In this document: piece by piece, positions 22,516 to 32,212 of the stretch
Layout: each line of letters begins with the position of its first letter
Numbering within the stretch: position 1 is the stretch's first letter
NCBI RefSeq assembly: GCF_000586555.1
Contig: NZ_AZUC01000009.1
Span: forward strand, 124,001 to 188,000
DNA from: Sporosarcina sp. D27
Lineage (GTDB): Bacteria > Bacillota > Bacilli > Bacillales_A > Planococcaceae
Length of the DNA stretch: 64,000 nt
Direction: 5' to 3'
The notes under the pieces: generated by a model
The model's database searches: none
The model's input: the letters and a program-made list of their open reading frames with translations, nothing else
What the model was told of the DNA's origin: nothing
Made by a program: the position numbers and the translations under genes

Positions 22516-23482
22516 ATTCGATTCCTTTTTCGATTGCTGCGTCTAGGTCACTTGAATAGATGGCAACATACTTTCGTAATTCCGTAATATCCGAATGTCC
22601 CATAAGCTGTTGCAACGTGAATATGTCGACGCCGGCCTTTATCTTAAACTTGGCGAACGTACGCCGGAATACGTGTGGACTGCATTGCACATCGTCCAGC
22701 ACGCCCGATCGACGCCCATGCTCGCGTATCTGATACTGTATAGAACGCGCGTTAAGTGGCTTGTCTTCGATGGTAACGAATAGTGAAGATGTAAACTCGT
22801 CCAATCCTCGCGCCTTCATGTAGGCACGCAGAACGGTTTGCAGACGCTTTGTCATAGGTATGCGTCGAGCGTATCCGTTCTTAGTCAGCTGAATATTGAT
22901 AGCGCGATCCGGAAATACTACATCCGTCGTTCGGATTGCCTCGAGTTCTGATAGGCGTATGCCCGTATCTGCAAACGTCAGCATGATCGCAAGGTCGCGC
23001 ACGCCTTCAAACGTCGATAAGTCAGGTGCTTCGAGTAATCGCTTTAGTTGCGCTTGTGTGAACGTAGCGCCCACCGTATGACGCATTTTAAGCAACGACA
23101 CCCCGGATGCAGCGTTATTGGACGTATAGCCCTTCTTAACGCAGTAGTTGCCGAATATGCGTGCCGTACGCACTCTTATATTGATCGTGGAGGGCGCATA
23201 TCCTTTCGCGACTTGTAACCGGATAAATTCTTCGAAGTCGGACGCCTTCACCTCGCGAATGTTGGTGAGGTCAACGCCTTGGTCGACGAATGATTTTCGT
23301 AACTGATTCAGTTCCTTAGCGTAGCTGGACGCCGTGTGCTTCGATAGACCTTTAATAGCGCTATACTGGATAAAGTCGTCTACTGCCGCATCATACGAAA
23401 TAACTTTATCGCTGGGCTGACCGATAACCGACTTCAATCCTTCATATATCGCTGGATTGACCGTTCTATTTTTCTTAGACAA
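22514..23482 (-). CDS. int: Tyrosine integrase of the element, 322 aa
   Basis: The protein has an N-terminal SAM-like core-binding domain (about 30-115; DDFIQYSAIKGLSKHTASSY) and a complete catalytic domain. The active residues are Arg176 (TGIRLSE), Lys201 (LTKNGYARR), His270 and Arg273 (HVFRRTF), His296 (MGHSD) and Tyr305 (RKYVAIY). It lies next to attR and reads away from the tRNA, the standard position for tRNA-targeting elements. The start is TTG 23480-23482. The only Shine-Dalgarno match is GGGGG, 8 nt upstream, and it belongs to the 3' arm of a terminator hairpin (23491-23532), which implies regulated expression. Confidence 0.95.
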   Translation of the reverse strand: MSKKNRTVNPAIYEGLKSVIGQPSDKVISYDAAVDDFIQYSAIKGLSKHTASSYAKELNQLRKSFVDQGVDLTNIREVKASDFEEFIRLQVAKGYAPSTINIRVRTARIFGNYCVKKGYTSNNAASGVSLLKMRHTVGATFTQAQLKRLLEAPDLSTFEGVRDLAIMLTFADTGIRLSELEAIRTTDVVFPDRAINIQLTKNGYARRIPMTKRLQTVLRAYMKARGLDEFTSSLFVTIEDKPLNARSIQYQIREHGRRSGVLDDVQCSPHVFRRTFAKFKIKAGVDIFTLQQLMGHSDITELRKYVAIYSSDLDAAIEKGIE

Positions 23483-23484
23483 CG

Positions 23485-23532
23485 AAAAAACCCCCGCTCA
23501 AAATACGTATTACTACGTAAATCGAACGGGGG
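23485..23532 (-). terminator. Terminator between tRNA-Arg and integrase, overlapping the integrase SD
   Basis: CCCCCGTTC / GAGCGGGGG (9 bp) with an inner TACGTA-GTAA-TACGTA stem, then TTTTTT on the minus strand. It replaces the tRNA terminator left behind at 2953-2997. The GGGGG of the 3' arm is also the only ribosome-binding site for the TTG start two bases after the T run. Confidence 0.85.
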
Positions 23533-23586
23533 TTCCCGTACCTACGTCTTTGCTGACCGGACTATAAAAACGTCTAAATCAGCGTG

Positions 23587-23615
23587 TAGGTGTGCGTATA
23601 AGCTTCGTAGTGCTA
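23587..23615 (+). repeat. Sub-terminal direct repeat, right (candidate integrase arm site)
   Basis: TAGGTGTGCGTATAAGCT then TCGTAGTGCTA, 34 bp from attR, matching 3117-3146 in the same orientation with three differences. Confidence 0.6.
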
Positions 23616-23649
23616 TCGGCTATGAACGCCGTCATATCGGGTGTTACGG

Positions 23650-23717
23650 TATGCCCTCGGCGGGAGTCGAACCCACATTTCAAGCTTCGGAGGCTTGCGT
23701 GCTATCCATTGCACCAC
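23650..23717 (-). repeat. attR: 68-bp direct repeat inside tRNA-Arg
   Basis: Identical over 68 bp to 3013-3080. It covers all of the tRNA except the first 6 bases of the 5' acceptor strand, so the element's copy of the core rebuilt the gene on insertion. Confidence 0.95.
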
Positions 23718-23723
23718 GAGGGC
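23652..23723 (-). tRNA. tRNA-Arg(CCG)
   Basis: Minus strand: acceptor GCCCTCG pairs with CGAGGGC, D arm GTGC/GCAC, anticodon stem CAAGC/GCTTG with loop CTCCGAA (anticodon CCG), T arm with GGTTCGACTCC, discriminator A; CCA is not encoded. It reads rare CGG arginine codons. The gene beside clpP is the attachment site of the element at 3013-23717; its 3' 66 bp come from the element. Confidence 0.96.
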
Positions 23724-23808
23724 TTAACATCATCTGGCTTTGCAGCGGACAAGTTATAGTATACTTGCTGCCCCATCCAAAAGCAACAAATATTTATGAA
23801 GCGTTATA

Positions 23809-23839
23809 TTTGACCTTAGTTGACCATACTATGTATGAT
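23809..23839 (+). promoter_or_regulatory. CtsR operator and promoter of clpP
   Basis: TTTGACC-TTAG-TTGACC (23809-23825) is the inverse of the tandem GGTCAAA heptads bound by CtsR (GGTCAAC-TAA-GGTCAAA). It overlaps TTGACC (23810-23815), 18 nt, TATGAT (23834-23839). Heat-shock derepression by loss of CtsR binding is expected from the family. Confidence 0.85.
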
Positions 23840-23907
23840 AAAGTCATGGTTGAGCGGATGACCGCTTCAACATACGACATATTCAACAATTAAAGGGAGG
23901 AAATGAA

Positions 23908-24513
23908 ATGAACTTAATTCCTACAGTTATCGAACAAACGAATCGTGGAGAGCGTGCGTATGATATTTACTCCCGCTTGCTAAAAGACCGTATTATCATG
24001 CTTGGAAGTGCAATTGACGACAACGTAGCAAACTCTATTGTCGCTCAATTACTATTCTTAGAATCAGAAGATCCAGACAAGGATATCTCCATTTACATTA
24101 ACAGTCCAGGCGGCAGTATCACTGCAGGTATGGCGATATACGATACGATGCAATACATTAAACCGAACATCCAAACAATTTGTATCGGTATGGCAGCTTC
24201 AATGGGTTCGTTCTTACTTGCAGCTGGTACTAAAGGAAAACGCTATGCGCTTCCTAACGCCGAAGTTATGATTCACCAGCCACTTGGTGGTGCTCAAGGT
24301 CAAGCGACTGAAATAGAAATCGCTGCCAAGCACATCCTCTTCATCCGTGAGAAACTTAACCAGATTCTAGCTGAGCGCACAGGTCAACCAATTGAAGTAA
24401 TTGAGAAAGACACAGACCGCGATAACTTCATGACCGCAGAACGTGCAAAAGAATATGGTTTAATCGACCATATCATTACACGTAGCGATATGAGAGAATC
24501 TGAAGGAAAATAA
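23908..24513 (+). CDS. clpP: ATP-dependent Clp protease proteolytic subunit
   Basis: The 201-residue serine peptidase has its triad in place: Ser98 (GMAASMGS), His123 (MIHQPLGG) and Asp172 (DTDRDNF). The N-terminal [20 protein letters not shown] is the conserved axial region. It assembles into a 14-mer that works with ClpX/ClpC unfoldases in general proteolysis, competence and stress control. AGGGAGG lies before the ATG, and a CtsR-type promoter precedes it. It is monocistronic, ending in a strong terminator, convergent with crh. Confidence 0.98.
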   Translation: MNLIPTVIEQTNRGERAYDIYSRLLKDRIIMLGSAIDDNVANSIVAQLLFLESEDPDKDISIYINSPGGSITAGMAIYDTMQYIKPNIQTICIGMAASMGSFLLAAGTKGKRYALPNAEVMIHQPLGGAQGQATEIEIAAKHILFIREKLNQILAERTGQPIEVIEKDTDRDNFMTAERAKEYGLIDHIITRSDMRESEGK

Positions 24514-24530
24514 CTATAAGACTTACTAAG

Positions 24531-24559
24531 ACGTCCCGTAAATTGCGGGACGTTTTTTT
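24531..24559 (+). terminator. Terminator of clpP
   Basis: ACGTCCCG-TAAATTG-CGGGACGT followed by TTTTTT, 17 nt after the stop; the reverse strand is convergent with crh. Confidence 0.9.
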
Positions 24560-24561
24560 AG

Positions 24562-24819
24562 TTAGTTTACCCCTTGCACAAAAGCAACAAGCGACTCTGC
24601 CGCTTGTTCTTCATCGATCCCATCGGCAATCAATGTAACTGTGCTTCCTTGTGCAATCGCTAAACTCATAACGCCCATAATACTCTTCGCATTCACTTGA
24701 CGCTCATCCCGTTTGACATACAAGTCAGATGTGTATCGGTTTGCTACTTGCACAAATAAAGCTGCCTGTCGTGCTTGCAGGCCAGGCTTAATTTTTACTT
24801 CAGCGGTTTTCTCTATCAT
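24562..24819 (-). CDS. crh: Crh, catabolite-repression HPr-like protein
   Basis: The 85-residue protein is HPr-like but has Gln15 (GLQARQAAL) in place of the phosphorylatable His15, and keeps Ser46 (NAKSIMGVMSL), the HprK site. This is the definition of Crh: it cannot take part in PTS sugar transport but, when Ser46 is phosphorylated, acts as a CcpA corepressor. Last gene of the yvcI-rapZ-yvcK-whiA-crh operon; HprK, its kinase, is encoded at 33967-34920. Confidence 0.96.
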   Translation of the reverse strand: MIEKTAEVKIKPGLQARQAALFVQVANRYTSDLYVKRDERQVNAKSIMGVMSLAIAQGSTVTLIADGIDEEQAAESLVAFVQGVN

Positions 24820-24839
24820 TTCTTTAGACCCCTTTCTTT

Positions 24840-25781
24840 TTAAGTAATTCCGCCGACTCGAACTTTTTCGGCAATCTCATCAATTTTACGAAGACGGTGA
24901 TTGACACCCGATTTACTCACAGGGCCGCCTGAAACCATCTCCCCTAACTCTTTTAACGTGATATCCTGATATTCTACTCGTAAATGTGCAATTTCTTGCA
25001 ACCTGTCAGGCAATTGGTCCAATCCAATTGTCGCTTGGATCAGTTTAATATTCTCGACTTGGCGCTGAGCCGCACTAATCGTCTTATTAAGATTCGCTGT
25101 TTCACAGTTCACTAACCGATTGACACTATTACGCATATCCCGGACAATCCGAATATCTTCAAATCTCATGAGTGCCACATGCGCACCTATAATACTTAAA
25201 AAATCCGCAATTTTTTCTGCCTCTTTCAAGTATGCAACAAACCCTTTTTTCCGTTCGATCGATTTTGCATTCAGCTGATATTCGTTCATAAGATCCACTA
25301 ATGCATCCGAGTGTTCTGCATACATTGAAAAGACTTCTAGGTGATAGGAAGACGTCTCTGGATTATTCACCGATCCCCCTGCCAGAAATGCTCCACGTAA
25401 ATACGCCCGCTTACAACAATCGTTTGGAATTATCGATGGTGAAATGGACTGGTTGGACTGGAATGTATTTGTCAGAATATCTAAATCATCTAGTAACTGA
25501 CGTGCTCCCTCTCGGATTCTGCAAATGTAAACGTTATTCTTCTTTAAACGCATTTTGCGGCGTACGAGTAATTCGACCTTGTATTTATATAGCTTTTTCA
25601 AGTTTGAATAGAGTCTTCTAGCAATCGCTGCATTTTCTGTTTGTACGTCTAAACTTATAGCCTTATTGGAAAATGAGAGAACGCCGTTCATTCGGATGAA
25701 TGCAGCCACTTCTGCCTTTGTGCAGCAATCGTCTGATTCGATTTGCGTCAATTCTTTTTTTGTTTCTGATGCGAAAGACAT
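24840..25781 (-). CDS. whiA: WhiA, DNA-binding/cell-cycle protein
   Basis: The 313-residue protein begins [20 protein letters not shown] and has the degenerate LAGLIDADG homing-endonuclease-like domain (about 20-190; [20 protein letters not shown]) without nuclease catalytic residues. A C-terminal helix-turn-helix (about 230-313; [37 protein letters not shown]) follows. In B. subtilis it affects cell division and chromosome segregation; it is a sporulation regulator in Streptomyces. Same operon order as B. subtilis. Confidence 0.97.
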   Translation of the reverse strand: MSFASETKKELTQIESDDCCTKAEVAAFIRMNGVLSFSNKAISLDVQTENAAIARRLYSNLKKLYKYKVELLVRRKMRLKKNNVYICRIREGARQLLDDLDILTNTFQSNQSISPSIIPNDCCKRAYLRGAFLAGGSVNNPETSSYHLEVFSMYAEHSDALVDLMNEYQLNAKSIERKKGFVAYLKEAEKIADFLSIIGAHVALMRFEDIRIVRDMRNSVNRLVNCETANLNKTISAAQRQVENIKLIQATIGLDQLPDRLQEIAHLRVEYQDITLKELGEMVSGGPVSKSGVNHRLRKIDEIAEKVRVGGIT

Positions 25782-25806
25782 GAACTCTCCCCTTTCTCGG
25801 TGACGA

Positions 25807-26790
25807 TCACGTCTGTTTGGTTTTAGATTCGTCTGTTATGTAATTTACGAACCATTCTGCTACTTTTTCTGCATCGTGCAACACTCGGTCATTTTCTGCG
25901 AGTGCTATGTCTTCTTGCCAAATTTCCGGAACTAACTTTTGTAATTCTTCAAGATCCCTTTCCACCGGCCAAGATGTAACGGTCTGGCCTGCTTCTGTTA
26001 AAAGAGGCATAATGTCAGTATTATTCAGTAGTACTGCATCTAAAAACGGTTTTCCGACATGTTCATAGAGCGCTGCGACATGTTCAGAAGCCGTGTATCG
26101 ATAGGTTTCACCTTTTTGAGTCGTCAAGTTTCCGACATACACCTTGCTTGCTTCACTTTTTAGAACAGCATCGCGAATGTCCTGTACAAGCAAAGACGGT
26201 AAAATACTTGTATACAAACTCCCAGGTCCAATGATGATTAAATCTGCCTGTTGGATCGCTTTTAATGTCTCTGGTAATGGCTTGGCATCTTGAGGGGATA
26301 AGTACACTTGACGAATTTTACGTGCGTACATCGGAATTTTAGATTCCCCTGTAACAATCGTTCCGTCATCAAGCTCTGCATGCAACTTTATCCGTTGATT
26401 GGCAGCTGGGAGCACTTTTCCTTTAATATTGAGCACTTGACCTGTTTTCTTTACGGCGCTAGCAAAATCACCTGTAATATCTGTCATAGCTGCAAGCATC
26501 AAATTCCCAAGGGAATGCCCGTGAAGATCATCTTGAGTTGTAAAGCGGTACTGGAAAAGCTGCTCGATGAGCGGTTCAACATCTGAAAGCGCTGCCATCA
26601 CCTTTCTGACATCTCCGGGAGGCGGGATATCATATTGATCCAACAACCTCCCTGAACTTCCACCATCATCAGCAACTGTAACAACCGCAGTTAAATCGAT
26701 TGGATACTTCTTTAACCCTCGAAGTAATGTCGACAAACCTGTACCGCCTCCAAACACCACAACTTTTTTGCGGCTATTGGAAGTTGTCAT
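25807..26790 (-). CDS. yvcK: YvcK, gluconeogenesis factor family protein
   Basis: The 327-residue protein has the CofD-like nucleotide-sugar-binding fold: [20 protein letters not shown] at the N-terminus, then [24 protein letters not shown] and [18 protein letters not shown]. subtilis YvcK is needed for growth on gluconeogenic carbon sources, binds UDP-GlcNAc and influences PBP1 localisation. It lies 4 bp from rapZ and 25 bp from whiA in the conserved operon. Confidence 0.96.
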   Translation of the reverse strand: MTTSNSRKKVVVFGGGTGLSTLLRGLKKYPIDLTAVVTVADDGGSSGRLLDQYDIPPPGDVRKVMAALSDVEPLIEQLFQYRFTTQDDLHGHSLGNLMLAAMTDITGDFASAVKKTGQVLNIKGKVLPAANQRIKLHAELDDGTIVTGESKIPMYARKIRQVYLSPQDAKPLPETLKAIQQADLIIIGPGSLYTSILPSLLVQDIRDAVLKSEASKVYVGNLTTQKGETYRYTASEHVAALYEHVGKPFLDAVLLNNTDIMPLLTEAGQTVTSWPVERDLEELQKLVPEIWQEDIALAENDRVLHDAEKVAEWFVNYITDESKTKQT

Positions 26791-26794
26791 AGCG

Positions 26795-27682
26795 TCAGCC
26801 CTTTCTTTTTTCGATATGCTGGTGTGTTACATATGTTGTATAGTCATCTTTGAACAGATTCCCAAAGTATTCAGCAAGGGTCACAGAACGATGTTGCCCA
26901 CCTGTACAGCCGAATGCAACGACGACTTGTGATTTGCCCTCGTTCTTATATTGAGGGATTAAAAACTGAAACAGATCAGATAACTTAGCGATCAATGTTT
27001 GGGTATCTTCCCATTTCAGAACGTACTCATACACGTCTTTGTCGAGCCCCGTCTGTGGGCGCATCGATTCAATGTAATAAGGGTTCGGTAAAAACCGAAC
27101 GTCAAATACGACATCTGCGTCGATTGGCATTCCGTGTTTAAATCCGAATGATATAAAATTCAGTGTGAAATTTTCGCCTTCACCCACAGAAAACTCTGCA
27201 ATGATTTTATCTCTAAGTTGCTTCGGTTTCATCCGCGATGTATTGAAAATGGAACGTGCACGACCTTTGACATCACTTAAGAGACCTCGTTCTTTTTGAA
27301 TGCCTGTTAACGGCTGTCGTCCGTTTGCAAGCGGGTGTGATCGTCGTGTTTCTTTATATCGGCTAACCAGCGTTTCATCATCCGCTTCAAGAAATAGAAT
27401 TCGCGTCGTAACATTGTCCATTCGGGTCAAATTATCAATCGCATCGAGCAGAGCATCAAATAGTCCACCGCCTCGAGTATCGATGACAGCAGCGATTTTC
27501 GATTTTTTGTCCGCAGATTTCAACATGAGGTCGAGGAATGTCACAAGTAGTTCCGGTGGTAAATTATCGATGCAATAGTAGCCCATGTCTTCAAAACTTT
27601 GCATCGCTACGGACTTACCCGCACCCGACATACCTGTAATAATGACAAGTTCGAGTTCTTCAGAATGTGCTTCAATCTCCAT
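26795..27682 (-). CDS. rapZ: RapZ, nucleotide-binding adapter (YvcJ)
   Basis: From ATG 27680-27682 (GGAAGGTGATT upstream) the protein is 295 residues, the family length; an upstream in-frame extension runs back into the Nudix gene and is not used. Walker A is GMSGAGKS (17-24), followed by [10 protein letters not shown] and, in the C-terminal domain, FGFKHG and [10 protein letters not shown]. RapZ/YvcJ proteins bind ATP/GTP; in E. coli RapZ steers sRNA decay for GlmS, and in B. subtilis it affects competence. Confidence 0.96.
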   Translation of the reverse strand: MEIEAHSEELELVIITGMSGAGKSVAMQSFEDMGYYCIDNLPPELLVTFLDLMLKSADKKSKIAAVIDTRGGGLFDALLDAIDNLTRMDNVTTRILFLEADDETLVSRYKETRRSHPLANGRQPLTGIQKERGLLSDVKGRARSIFNTSRMKPKQLRDKIIAEFSVGEGENFTLNFISFGFKHGMPIDADVVFDVRFLPNPYYIESMRPQTGLDKDVYEYVLKWEDTQTLIAKLSDLFQFLIPQYKNEGKSQVVVAFGCTGGQHRSVTLAEYFGNLFKDDYTTYVTHQHIEKRKG

Positions 27683-27686
27683 CGGT

Positions 27687-28157
27687 TCAATCACCTTCCA
27701 TAGACTTTTGAATTTTTTCGTCAAGAAGCTCAAATTCTTCTGTATACGTGAATGTCCCGAATTGAATCCCAGGGCTTGAACTCGCAAATAGCAAATTTGT
27801 TCGATCGCCTTCTGCCATTGGTAGTGTATTCAAGGCTTCTATCGGCTGCCACCCTAGTTCTCCCTCAATCGTTTGTGTGAGAGGGGTGCCTGTAAGATCA
27901 TGCGCGACAAACGTATACAGCATCCATTCATCCACTACTTCCTCACCATTACGTATGACCATAGTGAACACACCTTTAAGTTGAGGATCGACAGGTTTTG
28001 CACCGGTCTCTTCTGTAAATTCACGTACGGCAGTTTCCATAATGGACTCGCCTGCATCCATCTTTCCACCTGGAGCTACATACCACCCTCTACGCGGCTT
28101 TTTCAATAATAAGGTTTTCCCGTCTTTCACGACGAGTAGGTTTACAATTCTTTGCAT
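27687..28157 (-). CDS. yvcI: Nudix hydrolase (YvcI)
   Basis: The 156-residue protein contains a full Nudix box, [23 protein letters not shown] (about residues 30-53), with the REFTEE metal-binding core. It is annotated in relatives as an 8-oxo-dGTP diphosphatase-like or general nucleoside-diphosphate hydrolase; the true substrate is not known. First gene of the yvcI-rapZ-yvcK-whiA-crh operon; the stop falls 5 bp before the rapZ start. Confidence 0.94.
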   Translation of the reverse strand: MQRIVNLLVVKDGKTLLLKKPRRGWYVAPGGKMDAGESIMETAVREFTEETGAKPVDPQLKGVFTMVIRNGEEVVDEWMLYTFVAHDLTGTPLTQTIEGELGWQPIEALNTLPMAEGDRTNLLFASSSPGIQFGTFTYTEEFELLDEKIQKSMEGD

Positions 28158-28221
28158 ATGCGTTCCTCACTTTTTTTATACACATAGTACTAAGTATAAT
28201 CGATTTCAACGAAAAACGACA

Positions 28222-28262
28222 CAAAAAGAAGCTGCCGGCATAGTACATTCCGACAGCGTCAA
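28222..28262 (-). terminator. Terminator of trxB
   Basis: GCTGTCGG-AATGTACTATG-CCGGCAGC followed by TTCTTTTT on the minus strand, about 100 nt downstream of trxB. Confidence 0.75.
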
Positions 28263-28365
28263 AGGTTATTTAAAAATAGGGGGTCAATCAACACTCTTAG
28301 TATATCCAATTAGTGTTTCAGAAACATTACGAAAATGTTAAAGTTTCATTAAGGAAAAGTTCTCC

Positions 28366-29337
<972 letters not shown>

Positions 29338-29419
29338 CTACTTCTGTTCAAATCGTATAAGGTTTCTGTCTTACCATCAACTTTTCTGCCTGCTATACGT
29401 TTTTCATGTCGAAAGGTTA

Positions 29420-30946
29420 TCACGAGAAGTTTGGAAGGAGTTCGAACAACTCACTCACATATTTAGTAAGTGTGGGTGTACTTATTTTATATAATTCAGC
29501 AAGTTTTGTTTTCGTGACCCCTTTGTTTCGTGAAGAATGGAACATATAATCAGCGGCTGCAGCAATCGCTTTTGGATTTTTGAATGGATATTGTTTCGTA
29601 ATTCCGATTTCAAACAAGGAAAACCACATTTGAAATAAGTGCGTTCCTTCTTCATCAAGCGGATTGTGCTTGGTATATAACAGTTCGCTTGCTTGCATGG
29701 CACGATTGAATGCCTGATCTGCGATAGACTTTTCCACAAGTTGATAATCTAAACTAGAAGCAAGCACTAACTTCTCAAGATCCTCCAACTTTTCAACATC
29801 TATATAAGCAGGGTGTGCAATAATTTCTTGCTTATGAATAGACTTTCCTAACAGGAAAAAGCCGAACATTCTTTCGCTGACATACTCATTGCCAATTTTG
29901 TCGAGCAAAAATTGCTTGTCCTGTGTATAGATCGATGTGTCAATCTGCTTTTCCGCATTCGCATCAGCCCATGGTTCCAGTCCCGCTTTTGAAGGGTCAA
30001 TTTCTATCAATCGGCTAAATGCAGTTTCAGCCTGATGACGATGACCTGAAAAGAATGCAGCATGTGCCAGCCAAAAGAAGAATCCTGCATCTCCGTCAAA
30101 TCCTTTTTTCTGAATGCTACGCAACCAGTAATACGCTTCCTTATGATTACCAATCAGAGCAAAAGTAGCTCCCAATTTGTAGCGATTTTCAAACTGATAT
30201 GGTCGTATTTTCACGAGTAAATCAACGAGCGGCAGTAGTTTCTCCTGATCGCCTTCGTAATAGTAGAAAACAGCAAGATTACATAATGCATGGACATTTC
30301 CTTGGTCTTTCCGAAGCACATCATACAAGAGTTCTCGCGCATCGGTTGTTTCGCCTCTGTAAAAATAAGCGAGTGCCAAGTTATTAAAAGAAGACCATGA
30401 CTCGGGATAGTCCACGACAATATCTTCAAGAACGTTGACTGCTTTGTCAAACTCTCCCGATTCCATTAATCGTCTCGCCTTTTCTTGTAACAAGTGAACT
30501 TCTTCGTCACCCGATTCTTCGTCCGATAAAAACGCGGCTTCTTGCTCAGCAAACTCGATAATCTCTTTTGCTTCTTCTGAAAGTTCCCCTTCAGGCGCCA
30601 CGTCCATATATTTCTCTGCAAATAACTTCGCTTCGCGTAATAGACCAAGATGTGCATGGATTTCAGCAAGATAGAAAATCACATCGCCATCTGTCGGTTC
30701 CAATTCGTACGCTTGAATTAGTAAATCCAGCGCTTCTTCAAAACGTCCTTCTTCCATCACCATAATTCCGTATTGCATGACAATTTGGTGATCATCAGGA
30801 TTCAGTTCCACCGCTCGTTTCAAATATTTCAAGGCTTCCGGAAATTGTTCTTTCTGGATTTCCGCTAGGGCCCGTTCATAATAAAAATCGCCGTCTGGGA
30901 CAAATGAAATAATATTATTGGTTTTGTTTTGCTCGTTTTTATCCAA
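29420..30946 (-). CDS. yvcD: TPR-repeat protein (YvcD-like)
   Basis: A 508-residue protein with tandem tetratricopeptide repeats through most of its length (YYERALAEIQKEQFPEALKY, LKRAVELNPDDHQIVMQYG, LAYFYRGETTDARELLYDVL, FFFWLAHAAFFSGHRHQAET). The C-terminal 100 residues are a helical domain ending TKLAELYKISTPTLTKYVSE, which resembles an HTH. Start chosen at TTG 30944-30946, with CGGAGG 7 nt upstream; an ATG 8 codons earlier lies inside the previous gene's terminator. Scaffold or chaperone-adaptor role inferred from TPRs. The neighbour trxB matches B. subtilis order. Confidence 0.85.
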   Translation of the reverse strand: MDKNEQNKTNNIISFVPDGDFYYERALAEIQKEQFPEALKYLKRAVELNPDDHQIVMQYGIMVMEEGRFEEALDLLIQAYELEPTDGDVIFYLAEIHAHLGLLREAKLFAEKYMDVAPEGELSEEAKEIIEFAEQEAAFLSDEESGDEEVHLLQEKARRLMESGEFDKAVNVLEDIVVDYPESWSSFNNLALAYFYRGETTDARELLYDVLRKDQGNVHALCNLAVFYYYEGDQEKLLPLVDLLVKIRPYQFENRYKLGATFALIGNHKEAYYWLRSIQKKGFDGDAGFFFWLAHAAFFSGHRHQAETAFSRLIEIDPSKAGLEPWADANAEKQIDTSIYTQDKQFLLDKIGNEYVSERMFGFFLLGKSIHKQEIIAHPAYIDVEKLEDLEKLVLASSLDYQLVEKSIADQAFNRAMQASELLYTKHNPLDEEGTHLFQMWFSLFEIGITKQYPFKNPKAIAAAADYMFHSSRNKGVTKTKLAELYKISTPTLTKYVSELFELLPNFS

Positions 30947-30961
30947 ACAGATTCCTCCGAT

Positions 30962-31000
30962 AAAAAACAAGAAGGAACGAGGGAAACGCTCCTTCTTGCA
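30962..31000 (-). terminator. Terminator of the hprK-lgt operon
   Basis: GCAAGAAGGAGCG-TTTCC-CTCGTTCCTTCTTG followed by TTTTTTA on the minus strand, about 40 nt after the acyltransferase gene. It ends 16 bp before the TTG start of the TPR gene. Confidence 0.88.
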
Positions 31001-31037
31001 ATATGTCTACAGTATACCATAACTCTTTTGTACAATC

Positions 31038-31562
31038 TTAAACCTTAAGTTTGTTTTCGTTCCGTTCTGCAACCTGATCAGCTGTGTAAATAATACGAAC
31101 AGGGTTCCCTCCTGCAAATGCACCCGCCGGGATATCTCTATTCACCAATGAAGCTGCAGAAACCACAGCTCCATCTCCTATCGTAACGCCTGGTAAGATT
31201 GTGGAGTTTGCACCAATCATGACTTCGTCACCAATTACCACATTCCCAATTCGATACTCATCTATTAAGTATTCATGAGCTAGGATAGTGGAGTTGAACC
31301 CTATAATGGAATTTCTACCGACCTGAATGCGTTCAGGAAACATTACATCAGGAAAGACCATTAGAGCGAATGCGGTGTGCTGACCGACCTCCATCCGCAG
31401 GAATGTTCTATATAACCAGTTCTTCACTTTGAATGACGGTGTATAGCGTGCAATCTGAATGACAACAAAGTTTTTCATGACTTTAAAAAACGATACCGAT
31501 TTGTACAAGTTCCAAAGCGAGTTTCCTTCTCCCTTTACATGAAAACGCTCCGTCCTTCTCAT
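31038..31562 (-). CDS. yvoF: Hexapeptide acyltransferase (YvoF-like)
   Basis: The 174-residue protein carries left-handed beta-helix hexapeptide repeats (IQVGRNSIIGFNSTILAHEY, IGNVVIGDEVMIGANSTILP, GVTIGDGAVVSAASLVNRDI), ending in PAGAFAGGNPVRIIY, the usual acetyl-CoA-binding tail. Likely an O- or N-acetyltransferase of the maltose/galactoside acetyltransferase class; the substrate is unknown. Its start overlaps the ppaX stop by 4 bp, making it the last gene of the hprK operon. Confidence 0.92.
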   Translation of the reverse strand: MRRTERFHVKGEGNSLWNLYKSVSFFKVMKNFVVIQIARYTPSFKVKNWLYRTFLRMEVGQHTAFALMVFPDVMFPERIQVGRNSIIGFNSTILAHEYLIDEYRIGNVVIGDEVMIGANSTILPGVTIGDGAVVSAASLVNRDIPAGAFAGGNPVRIIYTADQVAERNENKLKV

Positions 31563-32212
31563 TTGCTCTTCACACCTAAGAGTTCATATAGATCTGAAAT
31601 ATGGGTCAACATATAGTCTGGGTTAAAAGTCGAAAGAAATTCAGGTCCTTTTGCAGACCAAGCAACAGCAGCTGTGCGAACCCCAGCATTTTTCCCACCT
31701 TCAATGTCGTGGAAATTATCTCCTACCATCAGGACCTCTTCTTTTGAAACATTCAATCGGTCCATCGCAAGTAAAAGCGGTTCAGGATCTGGTTTAGGAC
31801 GTTGTACGTCGTCTAATCCGACTATAGTTTCAAATAAGTGTGTGATGCCAATTAAATCTAAACCTTTACGGACCATATCATTTCTTTTCGTCGACACAAT
31901 CGCCATTCGGATTCCGTTGTTTGCTAATTGGGTCAATACTTCCGTAACCCCATCAAACTCATCTACCAGTCGGTCATGGTTCGCTAAGTTCCATTCTCGA
32001 TATTCCTGAATCATCCCTTCTGTCTTTGAAGGGTCCATCCCATTAAATGTCTCTGCCAAAGTAGGACCTAAAAAAGGTAAAATATCTATCCGTGAATACT
32101 TTCCTGGATAATGTCTGCCGAGTAATTGTTCAAATGATTGCAAAATCAGTTCGTTCGTATCGAGTAACGTACCGTCCAAATCGAACAGTATTGTTGTAAT
32201 TGCCTTATCCAT
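31559..32212 (-). CDS. ppaX: PpaX, pyrophosphatase (HAD family)
   Basis: The 217-residue HAD phosphatase has motif I DLDGTLLDTNE (11-21), motif II VSTKR, and motif III/IV KPDPEPLLLAMDRL and MVGDNFHDIEGGKNAG. In B. subtilis PpaX hydrolyses the pyrophosphate made when HprK dephosphorylates HPr-Ser-P by phosphorolysis, and it is encoded with hprK, as here. Its start overlaps the yvoD-like stop by 8 bp. Confidence 0.96.
   Translation of the reverse strand: MDKAITTILFDLDGTLLDTNELILQSFEQLLGRHYPGKYSRIDILPFLGPTLAETFNGMDPSKTEGMIQEYREWNLANHDRLVDEFDGVTEVLTQLANNGIRMAIVSTKRNDMVRKGLDLIGITHLFETIVGLDDVQRPKPDPEPLLLAMDRLNVSKEEVLMVGDNFHDIEGGKNAGVRTAAVAWSAKGPEFLSTFNPDYMLTHISDLYELLGVKSK

Larger units (their letters stand above)
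3013..23717. mobile_element. 20.7-kb integrative element in tRNA-Arg(CCG)
   Basis: Perfect 68-bp direct repeats bound the region, and a tyrosine integrase is adjacent to the right repeat. The chromosomal gene order on either side (cggR-region left, tRNA-clpP right) joins naturally if the segment is removed. Contents: two tyrosine recombinases, two XRE regulators, a RepL-like putative initiator, a DUF3102-type protein, an HNH endonuclease, zinc-finger proteins, many small hypothetical proteins, a tape-measure gene with two group I introns, and several kilobases of repeat-rich non-coding DNA. No capsid, terminase, portal, lysis or conjugation genes were recognised. The base composition and codon use (many ACG, TCG, CGC codons) look unlike the flanks. 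Satellite-like or plasmid-like is an inference. Confidence 0.93.

Noticed and set aside
3013-23717. Integrative conjugative element
   Set aside because: No relaxase, coupling protein or type IV secretion gene was recognised.
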